Shown: positions 49,881 to 60,195 of the stretch, in pieces
Position numbering within the stretch: the first letter of the stretch is position 1
Layout: each line of letters opens with the position of its first letter
DNA from: Symbiodinium natans
Lineage: Eukaryota > Sar > Dinophyceae > Suessiales > Symbiodiniaceae
Length of the DNA stretch: 64,000 nucleotides
Direction of reading: 5' to 3'
NCBI GenBank assembly: GCA_905221605.1
Contig: CAJNDS010002575.1
Location: forward strand, 267,101-331,100
Notes under the pieces: model-generated
What the model was told of the DNA's origin: nothing
What the model saw: the letters and a program-made list of their open reading frames with translations, nothing else
Databases searched by the model: none
Translations under genes and position numbers: made by a program

Positions 49881-52358
49881 TTACTCTGAAGGCAGGCTCT
49901 GGAAGGCGTCCAGGGCAAGACGGCAGGCTTTATGGCGGCACATCCTGGATGGGTCAGGCTCAGGCATTATGACCCCGGCGTCCCCCATGACTATCCCACA
50001 GGCGGTGCGCTGGTGAGTGTCTGAGATCGGATGGGCCAGATGTACTGCCCCCCAGTGTCCATTGGCGACGATTGCTGTCGCCGGGTCCAGGAGGGCTTTG
50101 GGGTGGCGAGGCTGTGGGGCTTTGTGTGGGCTGTCTTCCTCACTGGAGGAGTATGAGTCTTCGTCCAAGGTGGACTCATCGGAGGCATGTTTTGAGGCTG
50201 ATTGTTCCCCGCTGGACCTGGAGGGTGAAGGCGAGGAGGGCTCGTTGGCGTCGTCATCAATGGCGGCCTGGGCCTCAAACTCACGCGCGTACATGAATCT
50301 GGGAATGATGGGCAGCATGTGACTGATTGTCATCGATTTGGGCACAGGGCCCGGCGGCACCTGAAAGCTGGGCTCTATGGTGGGGGCTTGTCCCCCGCGG
50401 GCTATTGGGCGAGTGGGCCTCCAGCCTGTGGAAACATTGTGGGCCACCGAGGCCTGTACCCATAGGCTGTCGATTGTGTCGTCCCTCCCGTACAACTCGG
50501 AGCTGACCTTGTGGTGGCCCGCCTTCCGGCGCGGGTCGGCAGGCAGCCTGAGTTGCTTGGCTGGGCTAAGAAGCCCCACTTTGAGGCCGTGTAGGGTGAA
50601 GTTAAGTGCTTCCTGGGCGTCGAGGGCTGTCGAGGCTTCTTCGTGGAGCTGCAGCGCAGAGCGCAGTGCTGGCAAAGCCTGGGTGTAGGACATGGGCGAT
50701 TGGAATGCAACCCCGGCTTGAGATGGGTTGGCCCAATTTGGCAGGATGGGCAGCATGAAGTCCGGTTCGGATGAAGAGCCCCAAAAGCGTTCCGTTGCGA
50801 GCCAAGAGGCGTGTAGGCGTGTGAGGTAGGCTAGGCACCAAGAGGTCGAAGGCCCTCTTCCTGATATGCCGGTCAGGGTTACTGCAAAAGGTTGTCCCGA
50901 CCTGGAGGTTTTGGTCGTCCAACAAATTCCCCGGAGGGCCTGCGTTGTCAGGCTGAGGCTGCTTAGGCGAATGCGTTGTAGGTCGCCGAATCGTAGGCAT
51001 GCGTGGTAGGCCAAAAGGAAGGCTCCGAGCAGTAGGACCATTTGGGTACCGGTGGAAGATTTGCAAACGAGGCGTTCCCATGACACGATGCATGCCATGG
51101 GAATGGGCAGGGCTTCTTTGCGATCTCTGGGCTTAATGTCGATTCTGTAGGTTGAAATGAGTGGATTGCTGAGTAGCTCCAGCAGGTGTTGCACCTGAGC
51201 CATGCGCGATAGCCAAGACAGGGCTTTAAGGGTTGTCTTGGGCGAGATTTGGCACACGTCCCTGTCTTGGGCAAGGGAGGCGAAGGCGGCCTCGAGGTAG
51301 TCGGCGAGCTCCACCAGGGATAGCGTTGAAAAGGCTATGTTGTGTGCCTGCAGAAAGTCTAAGAATCTGGTGCATCTGGACAGGTAGGCCTCGAGGCTGG
51401 AGGCAGCGTAGGCTGAAATGGCTCGGACCCGAAGTCTTTCAGGCGTGAGAGATTGGGTCGTCTCCGTCCAGAGGGAGCTGGTGTCCCTCAGCTTGTCCAG
51501 GAGGAGCAGCCAAATTCGGTTGCACTCTAGTTTGCGAGCATCTTCTTTGGCAAGCATCGTTTGAAGGCGAGGTGGCCCCGAACGTTGTTGGTGAACGATT
51601 GGCTCTTGGCGCTTCGATGGTGCTTCGATTTCAGGCGTAGAGGAGCTGGCGGGGTTAGGCGTTGCCGGCGGCTGAGCCGGTAGAGGCTTAGGCTTATTCA
51701 GGTAGGCACTAGCGGGAGCAGGCTTAGGGGGGGGCTTGGGCAGCGGAGCCGTGGCATGCCAGCATGTCTGAAATTTCTTGGGGCATGCCGGAGGAGCTGG
51801 GCCTCCAAGCGTGCGAACAGTGTGTTTCGGAACGGGCCCCGAGCGTGGGGACTTGCACAATGGCTGTGGCCAGGCGGACAGGGGCAGGAGCAGGGAGGCT
51901 GTGCTATGCGGTGCTTGCACCGGGCGTCTTCCACGCATTTTAGGCACCGGCTTGGGCAGATGCTGGGACAGATTTGTGACTGAGATGGCGGCCCTTGTGC
52001 AGGGCTGAAAACCCGGAATGACCGATTCCGCCCCGAGCACCTCCCAGGAGGGAGAGGAGTCGGAGGCCGGCCCAGGCGTGCTGACTTGCTGCGGGGGGCA
52101 AGCGTGCGATGAGGCCTCATTTTCTGGGGACCAGTCCTCGATGGGGTCGGGTCCAGTGCTTGAGGGAGCTTGTTGTGGGTCCCAGTCCTCGATCGGGTCG
52201 AGGTCGGGCTCGATCTCGGAAAGGAGATCGATAGAGAGTCCCGGCAGGGAGGCTGGGGAGGGCGGGTTAGGGCTTAAATCCCCACTATTAGGTAGCCTGG
52301 GCTTCTTTCGACTAGGAGTGGGGCTCCAGTCGACACGTGGCTTGTGGCCTGGAAACAT
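49881..52358 (-). CDS. Tyrosine recombinase of YRE-4
   Basis: Start ATG 52358 (MFPGHKP); upstream codons to 52484 are open but lack a good start. Long Pro-rich N-terminus with DPIEDW repeats; core-binding part SLEAYLSRCTRFLDFLQAHN; catalytic Arg in CLRFGDLQ near residue 500 (numbered from 52484), LHGLKVG near 633, AGHHK near 657, and the tyrosine in LYGRD near 665. The box is again HxxK. Acidic Ser-rich tail with a Cys-containing end (CGIVMGD, CRHKAC). All boxes are present and the frame is open. Confidence 0.8.
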   Translation of the reverse strand: MFPGHKPRVDWSPTPSRKKPRLPNSGDLSPNPPSPASLPGLSIDLLSEIEPDLDPIEDWDPQQAPSSTGPDPIEDWSPENEASSHACPPQQVSTPGPASDSSPSWEVLGAESVIPGFQPCTRAAISVTNLSQHLPKPVPKMRGRRPVQAPHSTASLLLPLSAWPQPLCKSPRSGPVPKHTVRTLGGPAPPACPKKFQTCWHATAPLPKPPPKPAPASAYLNKPKPLPAQPPATPNPASSSTPEIEAPSKRQEPIVHQQRSGPPRLQTMLAKEDARKLECNRIWLLLLDKLRDTSSLWTETTQSLTPERLRVRAISAYAASSLEAYLSRCTRFLDFLQAHNIAFSTLSLVELADYLEAAFASLAQDRDVCQISPKTTLKALSWLSRMAQVQHLLELLSNPLISTYRIDIKPRDRKEALPIPMACIVSWERLVCKSSTGTQMVLLLGAFLLAYHACLRFGDLQRIRLSSLSLTTQALRGICWTTKTSRSGQPFAVTLTGISGRGPSTSWCLAYLTRLHASWLATERFWGSSSEPDFMLPILPNWANPSQAGVAFQSPMSYTQALPALRSALQLHEEASTALDAQEALNFTLHGLKVGLLSPAKQLRLPADPRRKAGHHKVSSELYGRDDTIDSLWVQASVAHNVSTGWRPTRPIARGGQAPTIEPSFQVPPGPVPKSMTISHMLPIIPRFMYAREFEAQAAIDDDANEPSSPSPSRSSGEQSASKHASDESTLDEDSYSSSEEDSPHKAPQPRHPKALLDPATAIVANGHWGAVHLAHPISDTHQRTACGIVMGDAGVIMPEPDPSRMCRHKACRLALDAFQSLPSE

Positions 52359-52796
52359 GTTTTTGGTGGTTTGAGTAAAATGGCTGCAGAGAGGGTGGCT
52401 CACAGAATGCTGATGATGGGCGCTCCTTGCATGTGGAGGCGTTACTGAAAGCGGCAATCCTGTGCAAGAAGCTGACCTAGGCACCAGCAGAGAAGCGGGC
52501 AGGAGGCTTTTCTCGGTGTGTGAAGAGACAGGGCTTCGGCTGCATCTCGAAGGGCTCGATGGTGGGCACCTGCATCAGGTAAGCATGGGAGCTAAACAAG
52601 GCCAACAGGTCGCATGTGTAAACATGGTTCTGCAGTTGGCATACTCTTCTTTTCTCCCCTATTCGGGCCGGCGGCGGATGCAAAACAAGGCCCGATTCTT
52701 GGGTCGGGAATGGGCAAGGGCTGCTAGGCTTGGGCACGCTGGGCGGCAAGGCATAGGCGATGCCATTAGGGAAAATGCTGGCGTGTTGCCAGGGCT

Positions 52797-53010
52797 TTAA
52801 GGCGCGTAGGCATGGAACCAGCCCCATGGGTCTTCGTGGGCTCTGCGAAACTCCACGCAGCGGCTGCACAGGTGATCCAAATGCTCACTGTCGGTGTCCG
52901 ACATAATCTGTGCACACACGAGGCCGAAGGGGCAGTGTGGGCGTGTTGAGCATGGGCGCATGCATCGTAGGCGTTCTCGATGGTCCACGTAGAAGACCTT
53001 GAGAAGGTGG
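52797..53010 (-). CDS. Small Cys-rich ORF upstream of the YRE-4 YR
   Basis: Open frame ending at 52797 with HLLKVFYVDHRERLRCMRPC, then HCPFGLVC and HLDHLCSRCVEF. Seven Cys/His in pairs (C-x3-C, H-C, C-x2-C) suggest a zinc-binding module. It may be the C-terminus of the degraded ORF at 54625-53030 displaced by a frame change. No family recognised. Confidence 0.4.
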
Positions 53011-53029
53011 GGCGCCAGATTGAAAGTAT

Positions 53030-54625
53030 CTAGCGTCTATCGGCGTTGGGCGTAATCAGCAAGTGTGGGCAGGGCATGGACCTGGCACTGGTTGCCTTGG
53101 GCCGGAAGTCCCCTCCTGTGCGCAGTGGGTTCGGGAAGGGGTTGCGGAGGCCTCGATCCGAGGAGTCTTGCCCTAGGCCGAGTAGGTCCGTGAAGTCATC
53201 CTGGGTCTGGGCGTTCTGCGAGTCCGTCTGCTCTTGGGCAGTGGGAGGCGAGGTGTTGGCTTCCTGGGCTGGGGCCGACTGCGGCTGTGTAGGCGGTGGG
53301 CTGATAATGGAGAAAGGCACCACTGGGCCCGCGACAAATTGCGGGGCCCAAATGTTGAACCCCAAGGAGCGCACTTCCTGGGCTCGGGGGTCTCCCTGGT
53401 CGGCATGGGCGACTAGGCTGGCGTAGTCGGCTTCTGTGATGTGCACCCGACCCCTCTGGTCCTTCCTGAGGATCCAGCCATCCGCTCCGAAGACGGAGCA
53501 TTTGATCTTTTTGTGGGCCGGTTCTGGCTCCTGCGGCATAGGCGGCGGCGGGGCCTTGGTTCCCGGCGGCTGATGGGATTCTTGGGCCTGCTGAGGCGGT
53601 TGTGCGGGCGGTGGGCAGGAGGGAGGACCTTTGGGCTGGGCTGCCATGGGCTCTTCCTCGAGAGTGAACCAGAAGGAGTCCCAGTCCACCGAGACGGCAT
53701 TGGCTGGCGGGTCCTGCCCCCAAAAGTTGTGCCAGGTCCTGCCCTCGTAGACCATGGTCATGCGAGGGTTGGGCTTGGTTGGCGAGGCCGATGGGCGGGC
53801 TTCTGGCTCAGGCGGAGCCTTGCTGGTGGGCTCGGAGGGCAAGCTCTGCCCCGGGCTGGGCGGGGTACTCTTGGCAGGAGGGTGGCGGCACCTGTGATTC
53901 TGCGGGTGCAGGTGCTTTGGGCTGCTTGGGTGGCCATGGGCTGACAATCTTGGGCATGGCAATAGGCACGCCCCCGAAACCTATGACCTCCTCGATCACA
54001 GGGCTGTCCTCGTCGCTGGAGCTAATGGGCAAGGGCCCTCTTGGATGTCGGCCCAGGCTGGGCGGGTCTCGGAGACCGAGGGCAGTGGGCCGGGCTGGGC
54101 AGATGGGCTTGTCTCGGCCTCTGTCGAGGGGAGCGTGTTGGCGATGTGCTTCACAAGCGCCTCAGGCACTTTGACTCCATCCTTTTTGAAAACTAGGCTG
54201 GGAATGACGCGGCCATCCCCATGGGCTCGGCGGATCTGGTCGGGCGACCAGGATAGGCCTTGGGCTGGGTCGATGAAGTCCCAATCTTTGCGTGTGAGGG
54301 CTTTCGCCTTTTGCCCGCAGCGGGTGGAGGCTGACTTCTTCATATCGGCTAGCTCGTCTGCGAGCAAGGACGAGGCTGAGGCATCCGGGGCTGGATTGGG
54401 CGTCGAGCCCGATTCAGGCGATTGGGCTTGGGCTTGGCCAGTGACCACCGGTGGCGGGGCCTTGGTGGGCAGTGTCTGTCCCGGGCATTGCCTGAACCCG
54501 AGGCGGGTTGAGGCTGTGTCTCCTGGGCAGGGGCACTGGCTAGGAGGCGGTCGCGGGCTTCGGGGCTGAGCTGGTTGAAGTAGGCCAGCAGCTTTCCCTG
54601 AATGTCGGCAGTGTCCATTCTGGGC
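53030..54625 (-). pseudogene. Degraded ~530-residue ORF in YRE-4, unknown function
   Basis: Start ATG near 54618 (MDTADIQGKLLAYFNQLSPE). Three frame changes are needed: ARDRLLASAPAQ to about 54470, then ADELADMKKSASTRCGQKAK and RKDWDFIDPAQGLSWSPDQI, then SSSDEDSPVIEEVIGFGGVP (54032-53808), then NPRMTMVYEGRTWHNFWGQD, WDSFWFTLEEEP and KKIKCSVFGADGWILRKDQR down to 53030. Aromatic-rich globular islands alternate with Pro-rich linkers. No family recognised. Same strand and same style as the adjoining YR and gag. Confidence 0.4.
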
Positions 54626-55128
54626 GAGAGAATGGGCGAACACTGAATCTGGGGAGGCTTGAAGCTGTGAAAGCGGCGCTGAAAGCAACAAGGTATGGCT
54701 CCAGAGACCGCATGGGCAGGCATGTCCGTATGCAGAGAACAAGGCATGTGCGGCAACAACACTCACGAACGACTGCAAGAGCACATCCGGCCTTGAAGTC
54801 GTGCGAGAGAGGCAGGCAGAAAGTGCGTATTGGCCTGACAGTGAGGAAGTATGAACACCAACCGGTCAGCAACTCTCAGGGCGGTGTGCAGCTAGTAGGC
54901 AGAATAAGGTGGCAACTGGCAACCTCGATGTACATGAAGTCGATGCCGAGCTCGAAGGCGTAGGTACCTGCAGCAAAGGGCAGGATGGGCGGGTCCATGA
55001 ACAATCAGTGCATGGGGGGGGGCACTAGGCAAGGCAGCGTGCGGCTCACAGGGCATTGGCGTAAGTCGGGTGCGACATGGCGGCGTGGGTCCCGGTAGGC
55101 ACGTGCAAAGGATGGGCCGAGGAGGTGC

Positions 55129-55857
55129 TCACGCGAGGCACCGGCATGGGCTAGGCACCCACTGAGGCAGCGGTGCTTGTGCCCGATGAGATGCCATGGT
55201 CGGAGTAATCGTCCGAGTCAGGCATTGGCAGGCCTGCCAAGTACCAGCGGGCAGACCACCAGTCAATGACGTGGAATGAGCGGCGGTCTTGTGGGCTAAT
55301 GTGGGCCCAGAGGCAGGCCAGTATGTTGCTGAGGCCAAAGAGGTGTCTGGTCTTACCACTATGGGCATGAGCGCCTGTGCGGGTAGACCATGTAGAGCAA
55401 ACACGTGGGCATGGGCGCGTTGCAGTGCCGACATATGCAAGGCACACTGACGGCGGCATGTGCGGTTTTGATAGCGGGAGCAGAAGCTCTGCATGGGCAC
55501 GGCGGAGAATTGGCGCTGTGCCGATCTGGGGCCAGCAGGCAGAGGGGGCAGTATGGAGCCAGCGTTAGACAGCAGGTGCTGTGGCGGCGGAGGCTTAGGC
55601 TTAGGCCGGGGTATGGGCGTGTTAGGGCCGGCAGGCGGGTTAGGGTTATTATTAGGCTGTGGCAGCGTTGGTGCTGTTGTAGGCGGTCTGACCTGGTGAG
55701 GCAGCCTGACCTGTGCAAGAGCGAAGCTGTGTGTGAAGGGCTCTTGTGAGGACGCTGAGGCGTCTGGGCATGTGTCACTGCTGTCCTCGGTGCCACTCCA
55801 ATCCTGGACATTCCAGGGGCAGGGTTGGAAGGCTGGGCTTTTAGGCTGAGGGGGCAT
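55129..55857 (-). CDS. YRE-4 accessory ORF with a CCCH-like finger
   Basis: From ATG 55857. Pro/Asn-rich N-terminal half, then SFCSRYQNRTCRRQCALHM, which resembles the finger in the YRE-4 gag (CRRYQNGQC). A second frame after it (55380-55151) reads GKTRHLFGLSNILACLWAHI and DRRSFHVIDWWSARWYLAGL, which looks more natural than the continuing frame, so a one-base indel is likely near 55380. The ORF is in the same frame as the 331-residue ORF upstream, separated by two UGA codons. Confidence 0.4.
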   Translation of the reverse strand: MPPQPKSPAFQPCPWNVQDWSGTEDSSDTCPDASASSQEPFTHSFALAQVRLPHQVRPPTTAPTLPQPNNNPNPPAGPNTPIPRPKPKPPPPQHLLSNAGSILPPLPAGPRSAQRQFSAVPMQSFCSRYQNRTCRRQCALHMSALQRAHAHVFALHGLPAQALMPIVVRPDTSLASATYWPASGPTLAHKTAAHSTSLTGGLPAGTWQACQCLTRTITPTMASHRAQAPLPQWVPSPCRCLA

Positions 55858-55884
55858 GGGCACGGCGTGACTCGACAAGGCTAG

Positions 55885-55935
55885 TCAAGGGGGTCCCGAG
55901 AAAAAGCTAAGAGCCGATAACTGCGTGAGGTATCA
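55885..55935 (-). promoter_or_regulatory. Two in-frame UGA codons, the second in UGA-CUAG context
   Basis: On the minus strand TGA-TAC at 55935-55930 ends the 331-residue ORF and, 15 codons later, TGA-CTA-GCC at 55887-55879 precedes the next ORF in the same frame. The UGA-CUAG context is identical to that between gag and pol of YRE-3. Confidence 0.4.
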
Positions 55936-56928
55936 GAACCACACGGGGGGCTGTGCAGCTTCTAGGCGAAGAAGGCGATCCTCTAGGTGTAGAAGCTCTC
56001 TACGCAACAAGGCATGGGGATTTGCCTCTTCCCACCTGTTCGCCGGGACCTGAAAGGTACGCAGGGCCTGAAGATGTGCATTATAAGGCAGTATTGCAAT
56101 ACGCTTGAGGCTATTGATTTGGGAGGGCATGGGCCCCAAGGCTTCCCTAAGGCTTGACAGCTCCGCTTCTGTGCGAATGCGATAGGCCAGAAAGTCGGCT
56201 GCGATGCTGTCGAGCTCATGCCTGAGGTCGGCGTAGGCCTGCTGGGCGAAGGTCAGGCTGGTGCGTATTTGCTGCAGTTGGGCAGAGACTGCTTGCAGTT
56301 CCAGGCGTCTGGATTCCTCTGCCTGCATCAGAGTGCGGCCCATTGCGTCTTGGCAGGCCAGGTGGTTGTGCATATACACGAGCAGGGACCTTATGTGCAC
56401 CAGGTCGTGAGGCTCGTTGGGCTTTGAAGGCATGAAGTCATTGGCTGTAGAAGGCATGTCAGAAGCTCCAAGAGGAGTGTCACGCTTAGCTTCAGAGGGG
56501 GGCCCAGCGGGACCCATAGGCGTGTCACTTGCAGAAGCTGAGTTGAAAGCTCCAAGAGGAGTAGATCTCGTAGCTCCAGGATGGGGCTCAGTGGGGCCCA
56601 TGTGTGCATCCGTTGTAGTAGGCAAATCGGAGGCTCCAAGAGGAGTGTGCATCGCTGGCTCAGGCGTGCTGATCTGTGCAGAAGTGGGCGCTGTGCGAGT
56701 CCTGAAGCGAACCGGCGGGGTGGTATCCTCTGGGCCTGGCTCGTAGCCAGGGCAAGGCGCGGCGTAGTCATCTTGGGCAGGTTGTGCAAACAGGGCCAGT
56801 CTGTTCAAGTGCAAGTAGACCCAAGTCATCCCACTCGAGGACGTAGTCGTGGCGTCCGCTATCTGAAGAGCTGCGAACTTCTGTGCGGATGGGCATGCTC
56901 GCACGGTAGGCCATGGCTGGACGTGCAA
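55933..56928 (-). CDS. YRE-4 accessory ORF with TPLGA repeats and coiled coil
   Basis: 331 residues as read from 56928, though that codon is TTG and the true start is unclear (an ATG at about 56830, MTWVYLHLN, is possible). N-terminal half with four TPLGA(S/F) repeats spaced about 30 residues apart; C-terminal half a coiled coil (ELQAVSAQLQQIRTSL, LRHELDSIAADFL, RRELLHLEDRLLRLEAAQ). First gene in the element by position, like the coiled-coil leader ORFs of YRE-1 and YRE-3. No sequence similarity to those is obvious. Confidence 0.5.
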   Translation of the reverse strand: MHVQPWPTVRACPSAQKFAALQIADATTTSSSGMTWVYLHLNRLALFAQPAQDDYAAPCPGYEPGPEDTTPPVRFRTRTAPTSAQISTPEPAMHTPLGASDLPTTTDAHMGPTEPHPGATRSTPLGAFNSASASDTPMGPAGPPSEAKRDTPLGASDMPSTANDFMPSKPNEPHDLVHIRSLLVYMHNHLACQDAMGRTLMQAEESRRLELQAVSAQLQQIRTSLTFAQQAYADLRHELDSIAADFLAYRIRTEAELSSLREALGPMPSQINSLKRIAILPYNAHLQALRTFQVPANRWEEANPHALLRRELLHLEDRLLRLEAAQPPVWF

Positions 56929-57056
56929 GCTGCAAAAACACCAGACTTACGAGGCAAGCTGCGATAGAGGTCTTTGAAGGTTTGGATGGCCATTCTGCTG
57001 AGATGTTCGGTCGGCAGAGCGCACACGCTGTTCAGGTCTGCGGTCTTAAGGTCGCT

Positions 57057-57203
57057 TCGGGTTTTTTGGTTTCCGTGTGTTTTCCCACGAGTGAATCATG
57101 CACCGTAATTTGCCATACGCCTAAACAAGCCTTGCACAGCTGGAGCATCTCCGGCTCTCAGCTGGCCTTAACCTAACCCCTAGGTGGGGCCTTCTGCTTT
57201 TCG
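57057..57203. repeat. Inverted copy of the YRE-4 terminal segment
   Basis: 147 bases matching the reverse complement of 44885-45032 with only two or three differences (for example CTTAACC against CTTGACC). Taken as the right end of YRE-4. Confidence 0.85.
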
Positions 57204-57222
57204 GTCAAGGCCTTCTACGCTC

Positions 57223-57456
57223 TTAGTCTTTTCTAGAGCTTTGGAAATCACCGTCTTCACAACTCTCGCTGACACAGCCAAGTAATCGAATGAAGGCTTC
57301 GTATGCTGTGCACACCTTGACAGGGTCTGTTTCTCGGTAGGCGGTACCAACACCCTGATAGTTAGTCCGAAGCATCTTCTTCACCTCATCGACTGTGGCC
57401 GAGTTGCAGACACGAGCTGCACGAGCAGACATGTGCACGACACAATTCCCAAGCAA
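57223..57456 (-). CDS. Hypothetical protein fragment next to the YRE-4 end
   Basis: 77-residue frame: NSATVDEVKKMLRTNYQGVG, then DPVKVCTAYEAFIRLLGCVS, ending just before the repeat at 57203. Protein-like helix pattern. Being on the same strand as the cut-off segment at 44255-44520, it could be the upstream part of one gene split by YRE-4, but I cannot demonstrate that. 57457-57865 holds nothing I can support. Confidence 0.3.
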   Translation of the reverse strand: MLGNCVVHMSARAARVCNSATVDEVKKMLRTNYQGVGTAYRETDPVKVCTAYEAFIRLLGCVSESCEDGDFQSSRKD

Positions 57457-57879
57457 GGCTAGCTGCAGGGTGCATGTGTCCTTTTACAAAATTAATCGAG
57501 CCAAAACGCGGTCCAACAAAATTCAAAACGAGCAATCAATATGCACGTGCTGCAAACAAACGAATAACAGGGCCGACCCGCCCCCCTCCCCCTATGGACA
57601 GGAGTGGCCTGCAATCCACGTCCTCGATTATCGTGCATATGGCCGGCCATTGCATGCTGCACACGATCTCGAGCCAATTGCATGGCTTCGATCGAAGCAT
57701 GCATATATAATACATGTGTTATATCATGTGAAAAACACCTTAAATAGAGTATGCGAAAAACATGTTTTTGAGGCTTATTGTTTTAAGGGGTATACACTGA
57801 AACCATGGACTTTTCGTTTTGGGTGTTTTGGGGTTAAGCTCCTTTCAGGCATCTGGGGCATCGGCTCAGTGCTGTGTAG

Positions 57880-59144
57880 GTTCCAGTGATGGCAGAGCAG
57901 GCTGCGGATCCACGGCATGGTCGCGGAACAGCGGCTTTATTGTGGTTGGGTGACTATGGTCCGATGACAGGATGGCAGGCAGAAAATGGATCACGCGTTG
58001 CGGGTGCAGGGCAGCGGTGTCGGCCAGAACTTGTTTGACCACGGACAGCCAGCGGGTTGTCCAGGAAGCAGCAGCGGAACCAAGCAGACCGGGGGAGTAA
58101 ATGCCCCAAGGCATTTCCGACTTAGTTGTCTTGGTGCGGATACAAATGCCCACCAGTGCACAAGAGGGCTTAAAAATGCAGGCGGGCCGGCGGGGTTCAA
58201 AGGAGGTCGCCCCAACGAAGGGAGGCCCAGATTGCGGCAAGCAAGACACCCAACATGAAAATCTCTGCAGGCGGCGTGTCCGGGCACAGAACGCGGGCCT
58301 CCAACCAAGCCGTAAATCTCAAGAAGAACGGAAGGCTCTCTCGGTGTTCGACTGGGGCAGACGGTGACAAGAAAGCACGGATAATAGCACTCTCCAGCTG
58401 GCGGCGTAACAGCAAGGCCAGCCTTTTTGGAAACCCAAGGAGAGGGCTTTGAAAGGCATGGTGGCTAGACCTTGGGTGCTGCAGCGAGCACGTAGCCAGT
58501 CGGGCAACACACCTGGCTGCGGGTCGTAAGTAGAGGATCTGCGGATTTCGCAGTACAGGCACCAGGCGGACCACATGTCCAGGTAACGTTGCAGAGTGGA
58601 AGGCGCAGTCATGACGACACGACAGATGAAAAACTCCGGATCAGAAGAGGCGGAAGCTTCCACAAACAGCGCAGACACCCCGGCCAGAATGGTGACACAG
58701 GACAGCCAGCGTGACTGCTTGCGGGGGTGCCAAGTGAAGGGAACCGGATACAATGGAAAAGGAGCCCGGTGAGCCCGATGACAAAGGAGGCGGCTTGGGC
58801 ACGGATTTCGGCGTTGCAGGCACTGACACTGGAGATGAAGGCAGACGTATGTGCGACGCAGGCAGGGACGCCAGGTCATCAGACAACGGGTGCGGTGTTG
58901 GAACAGGCAGTGTGCCAGCAGGCTGCATGTGGCCACTCACAGAGGAAGCCAGCAGAGGGGCGGTGTCCTGATGGTCGGTAGAATCTGTAACAACGGGCGC
59001 CTCAAGCGGCATATGTTGAAGCGGTGCAGAAGCAGGCATTGCCCCATTGGCACACGTCAGAGTGGATTGGTCAGGCAGAAGGGGGGTCAAGTGAGGCTGC
59101 ATGGGTGTCCGAAGGTGGGTGCACGTGAGAAGCGGAGGCACCAA
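57880..59144 (-). pseudogene. YRE-5: N-terminal half of a tyrosine recombinase, frameshifted
   Basis: Three minus frames in succession: a Pro/Ser-rich N-terminus (59144-58700); TLQRYLDMWSAWCLYCEIRR and LPDWLRARCSTQGLATMPFK (58620-58440); ESAIIRAFLSPSAP and LLAAIWASLRWGDLL, the first catalytic Arg box, to 58197; then ALVGICIRTKTTKSEMPWGI, the strand pair following it, to about 57900. No HxxR/K, GHH or Tyr box is present. A truncated and mutated relic. Confidence 0.6.
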
Positions 59145-59149
59145 CGGAC

Positions 59150-60195
59150 AGTAGAGGGGAAGGCACGATCCTTAAAACAATTAAAACACACATGTCAAAG
59201 GCAAAGAAGGCACTTCTCAAGCTGGCTGGTAAGAAAGGAGAACAGTCGATGGATCATGAAATCATTTGCCGGTCTTAGATCAAAGAATTTCTTGACAAGA
59301 CTCAAGAAAATGCGAACCTGCTGTGTCGCAAGAAGGCAAGTCCGAGTTTCCCTTGTGCACTGTTGCTGGAAACCAAAGCTTCAAGCATTTCACTTCTTGA
59401 ACTGCTTGCGCAGAATGCCCAATCTTTGTCCTTTAACTTAAACCTTGCCAAGGCAAGTTATTTTGTCCAAGAGGCAAGTTATTCAGTCCTCTTGCAGAAG
59501 GTCCAGGTCTTGGTTCTGATAATCTGCTGCCTGCACCTTGCGCAGCAGGCCCACAGTCAGCATCAGGCTTCTTGAATTGCTGCCTAACCCTTGTGCAACC
59601 CCTACAACAGTTAGTTACTCCGTTGCAGCTGCTCTCCAGGTCGGTGGGCAGCGTCTTCTTCAAACAGCATCAATGCAATATTGGCTGCCATTGTGGGAAA
59701 GAGTAAGAGCAATGTGGCACTTGTACTAAGCGCACTCCACTGCTGCAAAGAGTTGATACGCTGCACGGGTGGGAGAGGCAGGCTTGCTGCTGGATGTAGG
59801 GCAGTTATTCAAAGGCCTAACCTTTGCTGCGTTCTCGCTCTTACTAGCAGACAAAGGCCAGCGCAATGCGCAAAGCACTTCCTTGGCGTTCTCGCTCTTA
59901 CTAACCAAGGGAAGCGCACAAACAAACATCACCCACCTTCCCCATCCACAACAGCAAAATCAACACAAGCAACATTTAGTGCCCTCGGCCGGGTGGGCCT
60001 GACCTCTCTCTTTCAACATCGCCAATAAGTTCCCAATAGCGCATTACTCAGGCGCAAGATGCTCCAAGCATGATTACAGATCCTGATTACTTGGATTTTT
60101 GCCTTATGGCAAAATGAGGGTGCGAAGCACTCTCCCGCTTGACTTACCAGAAAACCTTTAACACAAGGCCGTCTAGGTTCAATGATCATCCACTA
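59150..60195. other. Unassigned DNA
   Basis: No gene supported. Weak plus-strand coding look at 59180-59270 (MSKAKKALLKLAGKKGEQ) and 59277-59570 (IKEFLDKTQENANLLCRKK), interrupted by a stop. A duplicated CTTCCTTGGCGTTCTCGCTCTTACTA-like segment lies at about 59825 and 59878. Confidence 0.3.

Larger units (their letters stand above)
44524..57203 (-). mobile_element. YRE-4: large YR retroelement with extra ORFs
   Basis: Minus-strand order: extra ORFs (56928-52797), YR (52358-49881), gag (49730-48465), pol (to 45120). On the left, a 103-base direct repeat (R2, 45037-45139, overlapping the pol stop; R1, 44524-44626) brackets about 410 bases. On the right, 57057-57203 is an inverted copy of 44885-45032. 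The direct pair fits the B1-A2-B2 end of split-direct-repeat elements, while the inverted pair is more like DIRS. The left end is well supported; the right end at 57203 rests only on the inverted copy, so membership of the extra ORFs is less certain. Confidence 0.6.
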
